A DNA stretch of 64,000 nt from Flavobacteriales bacterium (GTDB taxonomy: Bacteria; Bacteroidota; Bacteroidia; Flavobacteriales_F; PHOS-HE28). Shown piece by piece: positions 28,516 to 39,188 of the stretch. Within the stretch, counting starts at the first letter, position 1. Every line of letters starts with the position of its first letter. A program made the translations under genes and the position numbers. The stretch is taken from positions 1-64,000 of the forward strand of contig JADKGB010000005.1 of NCBI GenBank assembly GCA_016717225.1, given 5' to 3'. The notes below the pieces were generated by a model that saw nothing but the letters and a program-made list of their open reading frames with translations, was not told the DNA's origin and searched no databases.

Positions 28516-31035
28516 ATGCGCCGCGCGGTCATCGTTCTATTGTTGCTCACCATCCTCGGAGGCATCGCGTGGTGGCTATTGAAATGGGATGGAGGAACCA
28601 TGGTCACGGCCGATCCATGGGCTCGGTTGCCGGTGAACACTGCCTTGGTTGTGGAAGTGGACGATCCACTCGCGAGCTGGGAGCGGTTCACCAGCACATC
28701 GCAGTGGTGGACCACATGGGAAAGCTCGCCCGGTTGTGCTGAACTGGATGCCCTTGTTGGTCGTGCAAGGGAAGCCGCGGATACGGATGTTCTGCTGAAA
28801 AAAGCGATGAGCGCATCATCTGTGCTGGTATCATTCAGCTTCGTGGACGATCACATGGAAAGCCTGCTTGTTTGGGCTTTTCCCGCAGAAGGGATCACGA
28901 TGGAAAAGCTCGGCCCTGTGTTCCGCTGCGACATGGGCAGAACATCCAAACTGTGGAGTGATGGCCGGATAAGTACGTTGGGGGCTGACGGCACCGCGGC
29001 AATGCACATCGGCTATTCGGATGGTTTGCTTTTCATCAGCGATAGCCCGGGTGCTGTGGATGGCGCGTTGCTCGAACCCCCTCTAAAGTCCGCATTAGCG
29101 AGCGATAGCCTATTCAAACTCGCTCGTGCCTCACTAGGCGCCGGTAGCGATGCGCATGTACTTCTTCACACCGAACGTGCTCAGCGCCTTCTCACGGCTT
29201 GGTTACGGCCTGAGGCAATTACGGCCTTGAACGGAATTTCAGGCTGGGTTGCATTGGACGCTCGCTTGCGACCAGAGGCCTTCCTTTTCAGCGGACTCCT
29301 TTTCAACTCCAGCACAACATCCATTTTGGCAGCAGCTCAAGAACAGGGGGTCGAGCGAATGGGTATCTGGCGCGTGTTGCATCCTGGGGTCCAAAGCATG
29401 CTGCAACTGGGCATCTCGGACCCCATGCGTTATTGTACGTCCATCATTGGTGAAGCCCCGAACGAGCAACTCTTCGAAGCATATGGTTCATGGGTACACG
29501 GACCGATCGGCGTCGCGAAGAGGGCAAGCCTCTCCGATTCCACACGCATGGAGTGGGCGATCATGCAGGCTGAAGATCCGCTGCTTGCGAAAGAGGCGTT
29601 GGAAGCCCGTTGTGCGGGTTGCGACACACTCTCCTACCGCAATATCCGGATGATGCGGAGTGCGGATACATCAGCCCTGGCGGCCATTTGGGGACCGCTC
29701 TTCGATGGAGCTGAGCGACCGTGGTGGTGCGTGCTCAATGACAAAGTGGTATTCGCCGACCAGCTGAACGCACTACGCCTGAGCATCGATGCATGGACCG
29801 ATGGATACTCACTTGCACAGGACGCGCGAACGAGTGGTTTCTTCCAGCAATACGCGACAGAGGCAGGCTTCACTTGGTGGAGCGATGCGGCTGAGGGGCT
29901 TCGCTCATTTCGAGAGGATATGAAACCTGCTGGTGCCCGGATCCTGCTGGATCATCAGAACGCATGGGACCACCTCGGCGGATGCCTGTTGCAAGTGACC
30001 CCCGAAGAGCAGGGCAGGTTCCAGATCACCGCTTGCCTCGCGACGGTTGGCTCCATCGCCAACCAGGTCGCCCGCCGGAACGATACAACTACCACCACAC
30101 AGAACGATGGCGCCATGTGGTCCGTTTCGTTGGGAACGCATGCTCAATGCGGCCCTTGGCTGCTCACTGATCACCTGAGCCGCACGAAACAGATCCTGGT
30201 ACAGGACACGAAGAACCGTATTGCCCTGATCTCGTGCACGGGGAAATTGATGTGGCAACGCGAACTTGATGGTCCGATCATGGGCGGCGTCCATCAAGTG
30301 GACAAGTTCAAGAACGGCAAATTGCAAATGCTCTTCAACACGGCGGAGCGCATGTACGTGATCGATCGCAACGGCAAGGATGTGGAGCGCTTCCCTATCC
30401 GTCTTCCAGAACGTGCCAGCGCTCCGCTCAATGTGTTCGATTACGAGAACAAGAAAGAATACCGCGTGCTCGTTCCAACAGAGGGGTCTCGCCTGCTCAA
30501 CTTCGACATCAACGGAAAACCGGTTGATGGTTGGGTTCCTCCAAAAACGATCGGCGTTTGTGAAATCCCTGTGGAACACATGCGCATCCGGGGTAAGGAT
30601 AACCTGGTCCTGGTCGACATCGGCGGCCACATCAATGTGTTCGATCGCCGCGGTGAACCTCGCTATGCGCCGAAATTGCAAGCCAGGTCCGTTGAAAACT
30701 TCATCGGCCTTGTCCCTGCTATGGACATTGGGGATTGTCTTCTCCTATGGCGCGATACGGAGGGCAACAACTTGTCGGGGAAATTCAGCGGCGGGCTCGA
30801 CACCCTCCGAGTTCAAACGACCTCCAACGGTAAAACAGCAACTGAAGAAATGGTGGCTGAAGGCGCTTCACCGGGTGATCCGATAATGGCTAAGGGTACT
30901 ATCCGTTACCCATCCACCTATCAATCCTTCTCGGAAAAGCCACGAACCTTGAAAGCTGACATCAACCTTGATGGCCGACCAGAACGGATCACCGTGAACG
31001 AAGATGGGAAAGTGGAAGTGGCTTCAGCACCGTGA
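28516..31035 (+). CDS. Membrane-anchored protein of unknown function with C-terminal propeller-like repeats
   Basis: About 839 residues from the ATG at 28516; a TTG at 28504 would add four. An N-terminal helix (VIVLLLLTILGGIAWWLL) anchors a large soluble part, presumably periplasmic. Residues 40-500 are an unassigned domain that vaguely recalls DUF3352. The last 300 residues have propeller-like repeats with short beta segments around Asp: RIALISCTGKLMWQRELDG, MYVIDRNGKDVERFPI, LLNFDINGKPVDGW, INVFDRRGEPRY, and a final ADINLDGRPERITVNEDG of VCBS/FG-GAP style. It overlaps the haemoglobin gene (TGATG). The function is unknown. Confidence 0.8.
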   Translation: MRRAVIVLLLLTILGGIAWWLLKWDGGTMVTADPWARLPVNTALVVEVDDPLASWERFTSTSQWWTTWESSPGCAELDALVGRAREAADTDVLLKKAMSASSVLVSFSFVDDHMESLLVWAFPAEGITMEKLGPVFRCDMGRTSKLWSDGRISTLGADGTAAMHIGYSDGLLFISDSPGAVDGALLEPPLKSALASDSLFKLARASLGAGSDAHVLLHTERAQRLLTAWLRPEAITALNGISGWVALDARLRPEAFLFSGLLFNSSTTSILAAAQEQGVERMGIWRVLHPGVQSMLQLGISDPMRYCTSIIGEAPNEQLFEAYGSWVHGPIGVAKRASLSDSTRMEWAIMQAEDPLLAKEALEARCAGCDTLSYRNIRMMRSADTSALAAIWGPLFDGAERPWWCVLNDKVVFADQLNALRLSIDAWTDGYSLAQDARTSGFFQQYATEAGFTWWSDAAEGLRSFREDMKPAGARILLDHQNAWDHLGGCLLQVTPEEQGRFQITACLATVGSIANQVARRNDTTTTTQNDGAMWSVSLGTHAQCGPWLLTDHLSRTKQILVQDTKNRIALISCTGKLMWQRELDGPIMGGVHQVDKFKNGKLQMLFNTAERMYVIDRNGKDVERFPIRLPERASAPLNVFDYENKKEYRVLVPTEGSRLLNFDINGKPVDGWVPPKTIGVCEIPVEHMRIRGKDNLVLVDIGGHINVFDRRGEPRYAPKLQARSVENFIGLVPAMDIGDCLLLWRDTEGNNLSGKFSGGLDTLRVQTTSNGKTATEEMVAEGASPGDPIMAKGTIRYPSTYQSFSEKPRTLKADINLDGRPERITVNEDGKVEVASAP

Positions 31036-31406
31036 TGACACAAAAACACGATATCTCAGCGAGTGAAGACATCCATGAACTGGTGGAACGCTTCTACCGG
31101 AAACTGGTGGTTGATCCCGTGATCGGTCACTTCTTCGTTGGACTGGATCTGGAGCACCACCTTCCGCGCATTGCCTCGTTCTGGGAAATGATACTGCTGA
31201 ACAAAGCCGGGTACACCACCAATGTGACAGATGTTCACTTGAGGCTGAACCAACGCATTCCCATGGAACGCGTGCATTTCGATCGCTGGTTGGAATTGTT
31301 CCGCAGTTCAGTGGACGAAAAATATGCGGGACCGAATGCTAGCGAGGCCAAGATGCGCGCACTTTCGATCGCTACCGTGATGCTGGTGAAAGTCCAGCAA
31401 CACTGA
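31035..31406 (+). CDS. Group III truncated haemoglobin
   Basis: A 123-residue cytoplasmic globin of the two-over-two fold. The sequence HFFVGLDLEHHLPRIASFWE contains the expected E-helix and distal region, and MERVHFDRWLELFRSSVDE carries the proximal His (HFDRW) that binds haem. Group III globins commonly have this HFxRW motif. Proposed roles are handling nitric oxide or oxygen; none can be shown here. The ATG at 31035 overlaps the stop of the preceding gene (TGATG), so coupling is likely. Preferred over the GTG at 31032 because of that overlap. Confidence 0.93.
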   Translation: MTQKHDISASEDIHELVERFYRKLVVDPVIGHFFVGLDLEHHLPRIASFWEMILLNKAGYTTNVTDVHLRLNQRIPMERVHFDRWLELFRSSVDEKYAGPNASEAKMRALSIATVMLVKVQQH

Positions 31407-31481
31407 TACCTGTAGGGCTGTGGCCTAGATGAAGGCGGAAAAGCAAAGATGGCAGTATGTCTAATTGGTATGACGTGTCCA

Positions 31482-32465
31482 TCACTTGCGGGGCTTCCGC
31501 AGCCACACCTTCTGGCCAGCTTGGACCGTATCAGCGATCCCAACACCATTGTAGCTGGCCAGCTTTTTCAGCTTCACTCCGAAACGCTGGCTGATGCCCC
31601 AAAGCGTCTCGCCTTCTTCAGCCAGGTGGAACTCCGGTTTTTTGCTCTTGTTGCGTTTTGGTTGCGTGTAGACCACTTGACCCGCTTCAAGCTTCTGGTC
31701 TTTCGCCATATCGTTCCAACCAGCTAACCAGCCCGGCATCTGTTCGAGTTCCGCGGCGATCTTGCTCACAGTTTCGCCCTCTTTCGCCAGCACGTACTTC
31801 ACTTTGTTCTCCGACGCGAACACTTCCCGACCCCCGCCGATGGTCACCGTGCCCATATCGTTCGAACCCTTGCGTTCGCGCGGCTTCTTGCCTGGCTTAC
31901 CGCCACCTGATCCGGGCTTGGGGCGACCAGCGTAGACGACATCAATACCCTCATCGAATTTGTTCAGTTCATAACGCTCCACCAGTTCGATCAGCTTGCT
32001 CGGATACCGTGGATCCGTGGCGTAACCAGCTTTCTTCAAACCGTGCGCCCAACCCTTGTAGTCGGTCGGCTTCAGCTCGAACAGGCCAGCATAGCGCGGG
32101 CGCATGAGAAAGGTGCTGTGGTCCTCAAAACTGTCTTCGGCACGTTTGTATTTCCGGAAGCAATCATTCTTGCGATCGTCATCGTGGTACATCTTGCCAC
32201 CGCTCCAATCAGGTGTGCATTTGATGCCGAAGTGATTGTTCCCTTCTGCAGCCAGAATACTGTTGCCGTTGCGGCTTTCCAGCAGCCCTTGTGCCAAGGT
32301 TATGCTGGCTGGGATGCCGTGCTCCTTCATCTTCAGCATGGCCACCTCTTTCCACTGGGTGATATAGTCCGTGGGCGATCGGTCGGGAGGTGGCTGCGCC
32401 ATTCCATGCTGAGCGATGGCGGCGAGAACGAAAAAGAAAAAAGTGAACGAATGAAAGATCCTCAT
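31482..32465 (-). CDS. Secreted glucosaminidase (GH73) with two LysM domains
   Basis: 327 residues: a signal peptide (MRIFHSFTFFFFVLAAIAQH, cut near GMAQ), a GH73 N-acetylglucosaminidase domain (about 28-185) with the catalytic Glu in LAQGLLESRNGNS and the family motif GNNHFGIKC, a Gly/Lys/Pro-rich linker (about 190-215), and two LysM peptidoglycan-binding domains (VKYVLAKEGETVSKIAAE; FHLAEEGETLWGISQRFG). It probably cleaves peptidoglycan glycan strands in the periplasm or after cell lysis. The ATG at 32465 is chosen over a longer reading because it starts the signal peptide. It is transcribed alone. Confidence 0.93.
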   Translation of the reverse strand: MRIFHSFTFFFFVLAAIAQHGMAQPPPDRSPTDYITQWKEVAMLKMKEHGIPASITLAQGLLESRNGNSILAAEGNNHFGIKCTPDWSGGKMYHDDDRKNDCFRKYKRAEDSFEDHSTFLMRPRYAGLFELKPTDYKGWAHGLKKAGYATDPRYPSKLIELVERYELNKFDEGIDVVYAGRPKPGSGGGKPGKKPRERKGSNDMGTVTIGGGREVFASENKVKYVLAKEGETVSKIAAELEQMPGWLAGWNDMAKDQKLEAGQVVYTQPKRNKSKKPEFHLAEEGETLWGISQRFGVKLKKLASYNGVGIADTVQAGQKVWLRKPRK

Positions 32466-32699
32466 GCTTGGTTCACCTATCTGGCGATTTCGAAAGTGCT
32501 TCAAGAGCAGTCTACTACAAGGCACGAAACTATCGGCATGCGAAATGGATATCTCCAGTATATCAACGGGTCTTTGAACCGATCGGTGTGGAAACCGTGA
32601 GAGCGCTGCATGAAGTAAGAGTGATATTTGTTCGATCTCAGAAGATCATAATCGAACAAAAGGCCTGGTCGTGGCGTTCCAAGGTTGACAACTAAATTT

Positions 32700-32903
32700 A
32701 TGGACGTCCCTGCACCACGAACCGACCGAAGCGCTGACGAACGAGTAGAGCGCCTTGGTTTGGCTTCCGGCGATTACTACTGGTCCCCAGAGGGCTTTTT
32801 GGTGTTCACGGAGCAATACCACTTGAAGCGGGGGGCTTGTTGCGGGAACAAATGCCGGCATTGCCCCTATGGGCACAAGGCAGTCCTACGAGTGCAACGC
32901 TGA
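32700..32903 (+). CDS. DUF5522 small cysteine-rich protein
   Basis: 67 residues. The mark of the family is the compact GACCGNKCRHCPYGHK motif near the C-terminus, with four Cys and two His that could hold a metal ion, preceded by YYWSPEGFLVFTEQYHLKRG. DUF5522 proteins are found in bacteria and eukaryotes and have no established function that I know. The ATG at 32700 gives the normal length. The preceding 234 bases (32466-32699) hold nothing I could recognise. The next gene starts 42 bases downstream. Confidence 0.8.
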   Translation: MDVPAPRTDRSADERVERLGLASGDYYWSPEGFLVFTEQYHLKRGACCGNKCRHCPYGHKAVLRVQR

Positions 32904-32944
32904 AGGCAGGCAGCAACTACCTTCGGGAAGTTGTCTTGCTCCCG

Positions 32945-34418
32945 ATGCGAAGCCTCACCTTTTTTTCCCTCCTGCTCTGTAGCGTGGTTTCCGCCCAGAA
33001 CTGGGCCTTGCTGAACCCCACCTACAAGTACAACTACAGCAACGACGGCAGCGACACGATCAGCAACCAGATCTTCGTTACGCACATCGATACGCTGGGG
33101 GTGGACAGCTTCCGGTATGAGTTGAACAGGATAGCCGTTGAATGCGAGCCTTGTTCCCGGCTACTCCGATGCTGGCGGTCCTAGCACCACACGCGCTCAT
33201 CAACCGACAAGTCAGCAATTTCTTGGACCAGCGATGAGCTTGCGGACCAGGAATGGAGCTTCTTCATCCAGGACACTATCTCTATTGATGAAACCGCATT
33301 GAACAACCGGAGCGAGTGGGGTCAACAGTTCGGTATCGCAGGAACAGTGCTTTCGAAGATGCTTCCATGGTGTTCGGCATTTCCGATAGTCGTGAAATTC
33401 ATTGCCTTCTCGAATGGGGACACTGTGACGCTCGCAAGGACCACGGCGTCGTTGAATACCGATTCCGGGACCCTCCGGTACATTGATCGGCATACAAGGC
33501 CATTGAGCCTGGGCTTCACGATTCCCGGAGATCATCGATCTGTTCGACTATCACCCCGGGGATGTTCTCCAGTACCACGGAACCGACAATGGAACCGATG
33601 GATCTTGCATCCCCCAATCGGACTACACCATCAGGTACGAGGTCACACCAGCGATGAGCTTGCCGACGGACGAACTATGTCTTTCGACCACGCGGAACGA
33701 ACACTTCTGGGGCTATACGCTCAATGGCTGGGCCCCGGTTGCCCAAACGACTACTACGACATTCAAACGATCGATACGCTCAGGATAGACCACGCACGAT
33801 TCACCCAGGACAACCTCCTAGGGCCAGCCCTGGATGGACACCTCTGCCCTCAGCGATCCGGACCTCCTCCATCTGATCAACGGATGCCCAGGCGCATCGC
33901 GGTCTGGCTGGGATACGCTTGGATCGCCCATCTGGAACCATACATCGCGCTATGCCTGGAACGGTAGGGACCGCGCTCCGACTGGAGCATGGCCAGGGCT
34001 TCCTTTGATGCTAGTCCCTGATAGGGGCATCTGGCCGGTGCTTTCGGACCACTCCATGGAACTTATTTCGAAGGTGCTGGGAATGACGGAACGACCCGCA
34101 TTCGTGCAGGAGCATGCCGGGGGCGAAGATCTGGAAGGCTATCGATCAGGGGTTGACTATGGTATCTTCCTGATGTGCCCAAGAGTCGTCGGCAAGGCCT
34201 TGCGGACTATTCCCAAACCCCACCAATGACTGCTCAACCTTCGATGCGTCTCCTCCGGCAGCCTGTTCTTGATCGCCGATACCTCCGGCCGCATTGGACT
34301 TCATCCGGCCCCTCTCATCGACAGCAAGGGCACATCGACGTGCGGGCCTTCAAGCGGAGGTGCCTATATGCCCCGCGTCGATGGGTCGCGCCCGCAGCGC
34401 TTCATCATCGCCCGCTAA
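32945..34418 (+). CDS. Secreted T9SS cargo protein (type A sorting domain), heavily frame-broken
   Basis: Starts MRSLTFFSLLLCSVVSAQNW, a clear signal peptide, and continues TYKYNYSNDGSDTISNQIF for about 65 residues before the frame breaks near 33140. Recognisable segments then appear in different frames: SFFIQDTISIDETALNNRSE (near 33260), VVKFIAFSNGDTVTLA (33395), LFDYHPGDVLQYHG (33540), LCLSTTRNEHFWGYTLNGW (33680) and MELISKVLG (34055). The end reads DGSRPQRFIIAR with a TAA at 34416-34418, like the last strand of a type A T9SS sorting domain. At least seven indels are needed for roughly 490 residues. This could be a decaying gene or a poorly polished patch. No enzyme domain was recognised. 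Confidence 0.55.
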
Positions 34419-34448
34419 GCTGGATTACGCCAGCCCGATCTTCGCGAC

Positions 34449-36472
<2,024 letters not shown>

Positions 36473-36595
36473 ATGCATAGGTCACCGGGACGCAACAACG
36501 GGTTAATTATCTGCATGCGGCATCGACCGTACCCAACCAGGAAGCCCTCATCTACGTGTATGGAGATGAACTGCTGAACAAACACCACACTCAAC

Positions 36596-38560
36596 ATGAG
36601 ATCTACTCTTCGCTCAATGACCTTCAGCCTTGCCGGCCTGCTCAGCGCAGGTGCCATGGCCCAGTACCCATACACCATCGCGCTCTCGGGCACTGTGACC
36701 AACTGTTACCCAGGTCAGGTGGTGACCGTGCAGACCATACAGGGCACCCTGCCCCAGCAATCCTTCACCGTGGCGCTGGACAGCAACACCTGCAGCTATT
36801 CGGTCTTCGTGTCTGTTTCGAACGTACCAGCCTGGTTGGAGGTGACCACGCTTTGCGGCGGCATGATGCAGTACGGATCGGACTCATCCCAGTTCAATTT
36901 CGTTGGCGATACCATGACGAGCGTCATTGACCTGTTATGCGGAGGTGGGACATACGACTGCTTGCAGATCCTGAACGGCCCCAATATGCCCGGGGCACCC
37001 TGCACGACCTTTCTCGGCGCCCAAGGAGAATGGAGCGCGGACTGCGCGTGCGAGACGAATACCCTTGATTGCCTCGGCATTCTGAACGGCCCCAACAACA
37101 CCGGCACCACCTGCGACGATGGCGACTCCACGACGATCAACGATGTGTGGTCCATATCCTGCCAATGCGAGGGACAAATTCCTGGTTATATCGATTGCCT
37201 CGGTATCCCGAACGGACCGAACGTGATCTGGACGCCCTGCGTGAACACGATCGACTCAGTGACCTACGTGGGCTACTGGAACTTCGGTTGTTATTGCGTG
37301 GGCGACTCGTTGAATTCACAGTTCGACTGTATGGGTGTGCTCGGCGGGAACGCATGGCCCGGAACTCCCTGCGAGGACGGCGATCCGTTGACCACGAACG
37401 ATACTTGGAGCTTCGATTGCGCATGCACAGGCATAGACACCAGCGGCACCTACGACTGCTTGCAGATCCTCAATGGCCCTAACATGCCTGGCACAGCATG
37501 CGTGTGGAACAACCAACCTGGCCTATGGAGCATGGGTTGTATTTGTGTTCCGGATTCTGGAAACGTATTTGATTGCCTTGGGGTGGTGAACGGCCAGAAC
37601 ATGCCAGGCACCTATTGCGTCAACTTCTTTGGCGACACGGGTGTTTGGAGCCTGAACTGCGTTTGCGAGACCAACGCAAACACCTTCGATTGCTTGGGTG
37701 TTCTCAACGGAACGGCATTGCCCGGCACCGTATGTGTCTACACACCTGATAGCGGAAATACCTTCATCACCGGGATATGGAGTGGTAACTGTGTGTGCCA
37801 AGGGGATACTTCAAATACCCAATACGATTGCCTCGGTGTGTTGAACGGCCCTGCACAACCTGGTTCAGCCTGCACGGTCCCAGGCACCACGCTCGAAGGT
37901 ATTTGGAGCAGTAACTGCGTATGCGAGATCAACAACCTTCCATGCCAAGCGGATTTCTGGGTGCTGCAAGCTTATGGAAGTGATAGCCTGCCGATCCCGT
38001 ACGAATTGTGGGTGTGGAATTTGAGCAGCGGAGGATCAGGTGTCTTCACTTACGCATGGGATTTTGGCGATGGCACATCTTCAACGGAACCATACCCAAC
38101 CCACACGTACAGTGGCAACGGACCTTATTTGCTTTGCCTCACTATTGCGGACAACTCCGGCTGCACTAGCGTGCATTGTGACTCGATCTCGATCGATCCG
38201 AACGGCATCTACAGTGGCATAATGGGCGGCGAAGGCGATCGCACCGATGGCTTCACGATCAACGTGCAGAACCCATCGGCCAACAGTGTGAACGAACTTG
38301 CTGCGAACAACGACATCGTCGCTTGGCCTAACCCGACCGCTGGTGAGTTGAACATTGCGATGACGAACAGTCTGAGCGGCAATGTGGAGGTGACGATCAC
38401 AGACCTCAATGGTCGTGTTGTACTCAGCGAAGCACGCAGGCTCATCAATGGAAAGAACCAATTGCGACTTTCCACAGAGAACCTGGGTGCTGGCATGTAC
38501 ATGGTGCGCATCGGCAACGGAAGGGAAAACGTAAGTGTGCGGTTCGTGAAAGCGAACTAA
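36596..38560 (+). CDS. Secreted protein with eight 4-Cys repeats, a PKD domain and T9SS type A sorting domain
   Basis: 654 residues. Signal peptide (MRSTLRSMTFSLAGLLSAGA, cut near AMAQ), then about 95 unassigned residues. Eight tandem repeats of 35-45 residues follow (about 36952-37936) of the form DCLGxxNGPNxPGTxC, a variable loop, then WSxxCxC; each carries four Cys. A PKD domain (YAWDFGDGTSS, about 38050-38110) and a T9SS type A sorting domain (WPNPTAGELNIAM, GMYMVRIGNG, VSVRFVKAN) close the protein. The conserved Asp-Cys and Asn-Gly positions suggest a disulphide- or metal-stabilised surface module; that is inference. No catalytic motif was found. Confidence 0.88.
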   Translation: MRSTLRSMTFSLAGLLSAGAMAQYPYTIALSGTVTNCYPGQVVTVQTIQGTLPQQSFTVALDSNTCSYSVFVSVSNVPAWLEVTTLCGGMMQYGSDSSQFNFVGDTMTSVIDLLCGGGTYDCLQILNGPNMPGAPCTTFLGAQGEWSADCACETNTLDCLGILNGPNNTGTTCDDGDSTTINDVWSISCQCEGQIPGYIDCLGIPNGPNVIWTPCVNTIDSVTYVGYWNFGCYCVGDSLNSQFDCMGVLGGNAWPGTPCEDGDPLTTNDTWSFDCACTGIDTSGTYDCLQILNGPNMPGTACVWNNQPGLWSMGCICVPDSGNVFDCLGVVNGQNMPGTYCVNFFGDTGVWSLNCVCETNANTFDCLGVLNGTALPGTVCVYTPDSGNTFITGIWSGNCVCQGDTSNTQYDCLGVLNGPAQPGSACTVPGTTLEGIWSSNCVCEINNLPCQADFWVLQAYGSDSLPIPYELWVWNLSSGGSGVFTYAWDFGDGTSSTEPYPTHTYSGNGPYLLCLTIADNSGCTSVHCDSISIDPNGIYSGIMGGEGDRTDGFTINVQNPSANSVNELAANNDIVAWPNPTAGELNIAMTNSLSGNVEVTITDLNGRVVLSEARRLINGKNQLRLSTENLGAGMYMVRIGNGRENVSVRFVKAN

Positions 38561-38583
38561 GGGAACAACAGAACGAAGTGCAG

Positions 38584-38609
38584 GGGCGTCCACCTTTTGG
38601 TGGGCGCCC
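38584..38609 (+). terminator. Hairpin between the Cys-repeat cargo gene and the sigma gene
   Basis: GGGCGTCCACC (38584-38594), loop TTTT, GGTGGGCGCCC (38599-38609): an 11-base-pair stem with one G-T pair. It is followed by only two T, so termination is plausible rather than certain. Confidence 0.5.
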
Positions 38610-38624
38610 TTGTGCACATCGCGG

Positions 38625-39188
38625 ATGATCACAGAAGCCCTCATAGCTCGCTGCTTGCGCCAGGAATCGAAGGCGCAGTTCGAGCTTTACAAAACGCTCC
38701 ATCCGATGATGATGTCCATTTGTACGCGTTACGAGAGGGACCGGCAAAGTGCTGCCGCGCGCATGAACCAAGGGTTCCTGAAGATCTTCCAGAACATCGC
38801 CAAGCGTCGTAGCGAAGTTCCGTTCACGGCGTGGGCGAGCAGGATCATGATCAACACGGTGATCGATGATTTCAGGCTGGGAAAGGACCGCAGGGCGCAT
38901 GAGGTCACCAATGAGCCGATCGACACATCAACCTCCGTGGAGGCGAACGACTACTTGGAACACATGGAAGCCGAAGCCTTTGCCGAACTATTGATGCAAG
39001 TGCCAACCATGTCCCGAAACGTTTTCAACCTGTTCGCCATCGATGGATACTCGCACGCCGAGATCTCTGAACTGATGGGGATCAGCGAAGGCACCTCGAA
39101 ATGGCATGTATCACATGCCCGCAGCATTCTGCGCAAGGCGCTGGCCAGCCTTGGAGAAACAACCACGATCCGATCCACTGCACGATGA
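38625..39188 (+). CDS. ECF-type RNA polymerase sigma factor
   Basis: 187 residues. Region 2 covers about 12-75 (YKTLHPMMMSICTRY, QGFLKIFQNI, FTAWASRIMINTVIDDFR), and region 4 covers about 120-180 with a helix-turn-helix (YSHAEISELMGISEGTSKWH, then ARSILRKAL). A longer reading from 38610 adds five unlikely residues, so the ATG at 38625 is preferred. The stop overlaps the start of the next gene by four bases (ATGA, 39185-39188), the usual arrangement of a sigma factor and its anti-sigma partner. Target promoters are unknown. Confidence 0.93.
   Translation: MITEALIARCLRQESKAQFELYKTLHPMMMSICTRYERDRQSAAARMNQGFLKIFQNIAKRRSEVPFTAWASRIMINTVIDDFRLGKDRRAHEVTNEPIDTSTSVEANDYLEHMEAEAFAELLMQVPTMSRNVFNLFAIDGYSHAEISELMGISEGTSKWHVSHARSILRKALASLGETTTIRSTAR

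Noticed and set aside
32466..32699. Possible gene remnant between the glucosaminidase and DUF5522 genes
   Set aside because: Two short frames exist, but neither has a recognisable motif or a credible start.
36952..37936. Cys-repeat array as a possible CRISPR or DNA repeat
   Set aside because: The repetition is at protein level with divergent codons and varying unit length, inside one long coding frame.
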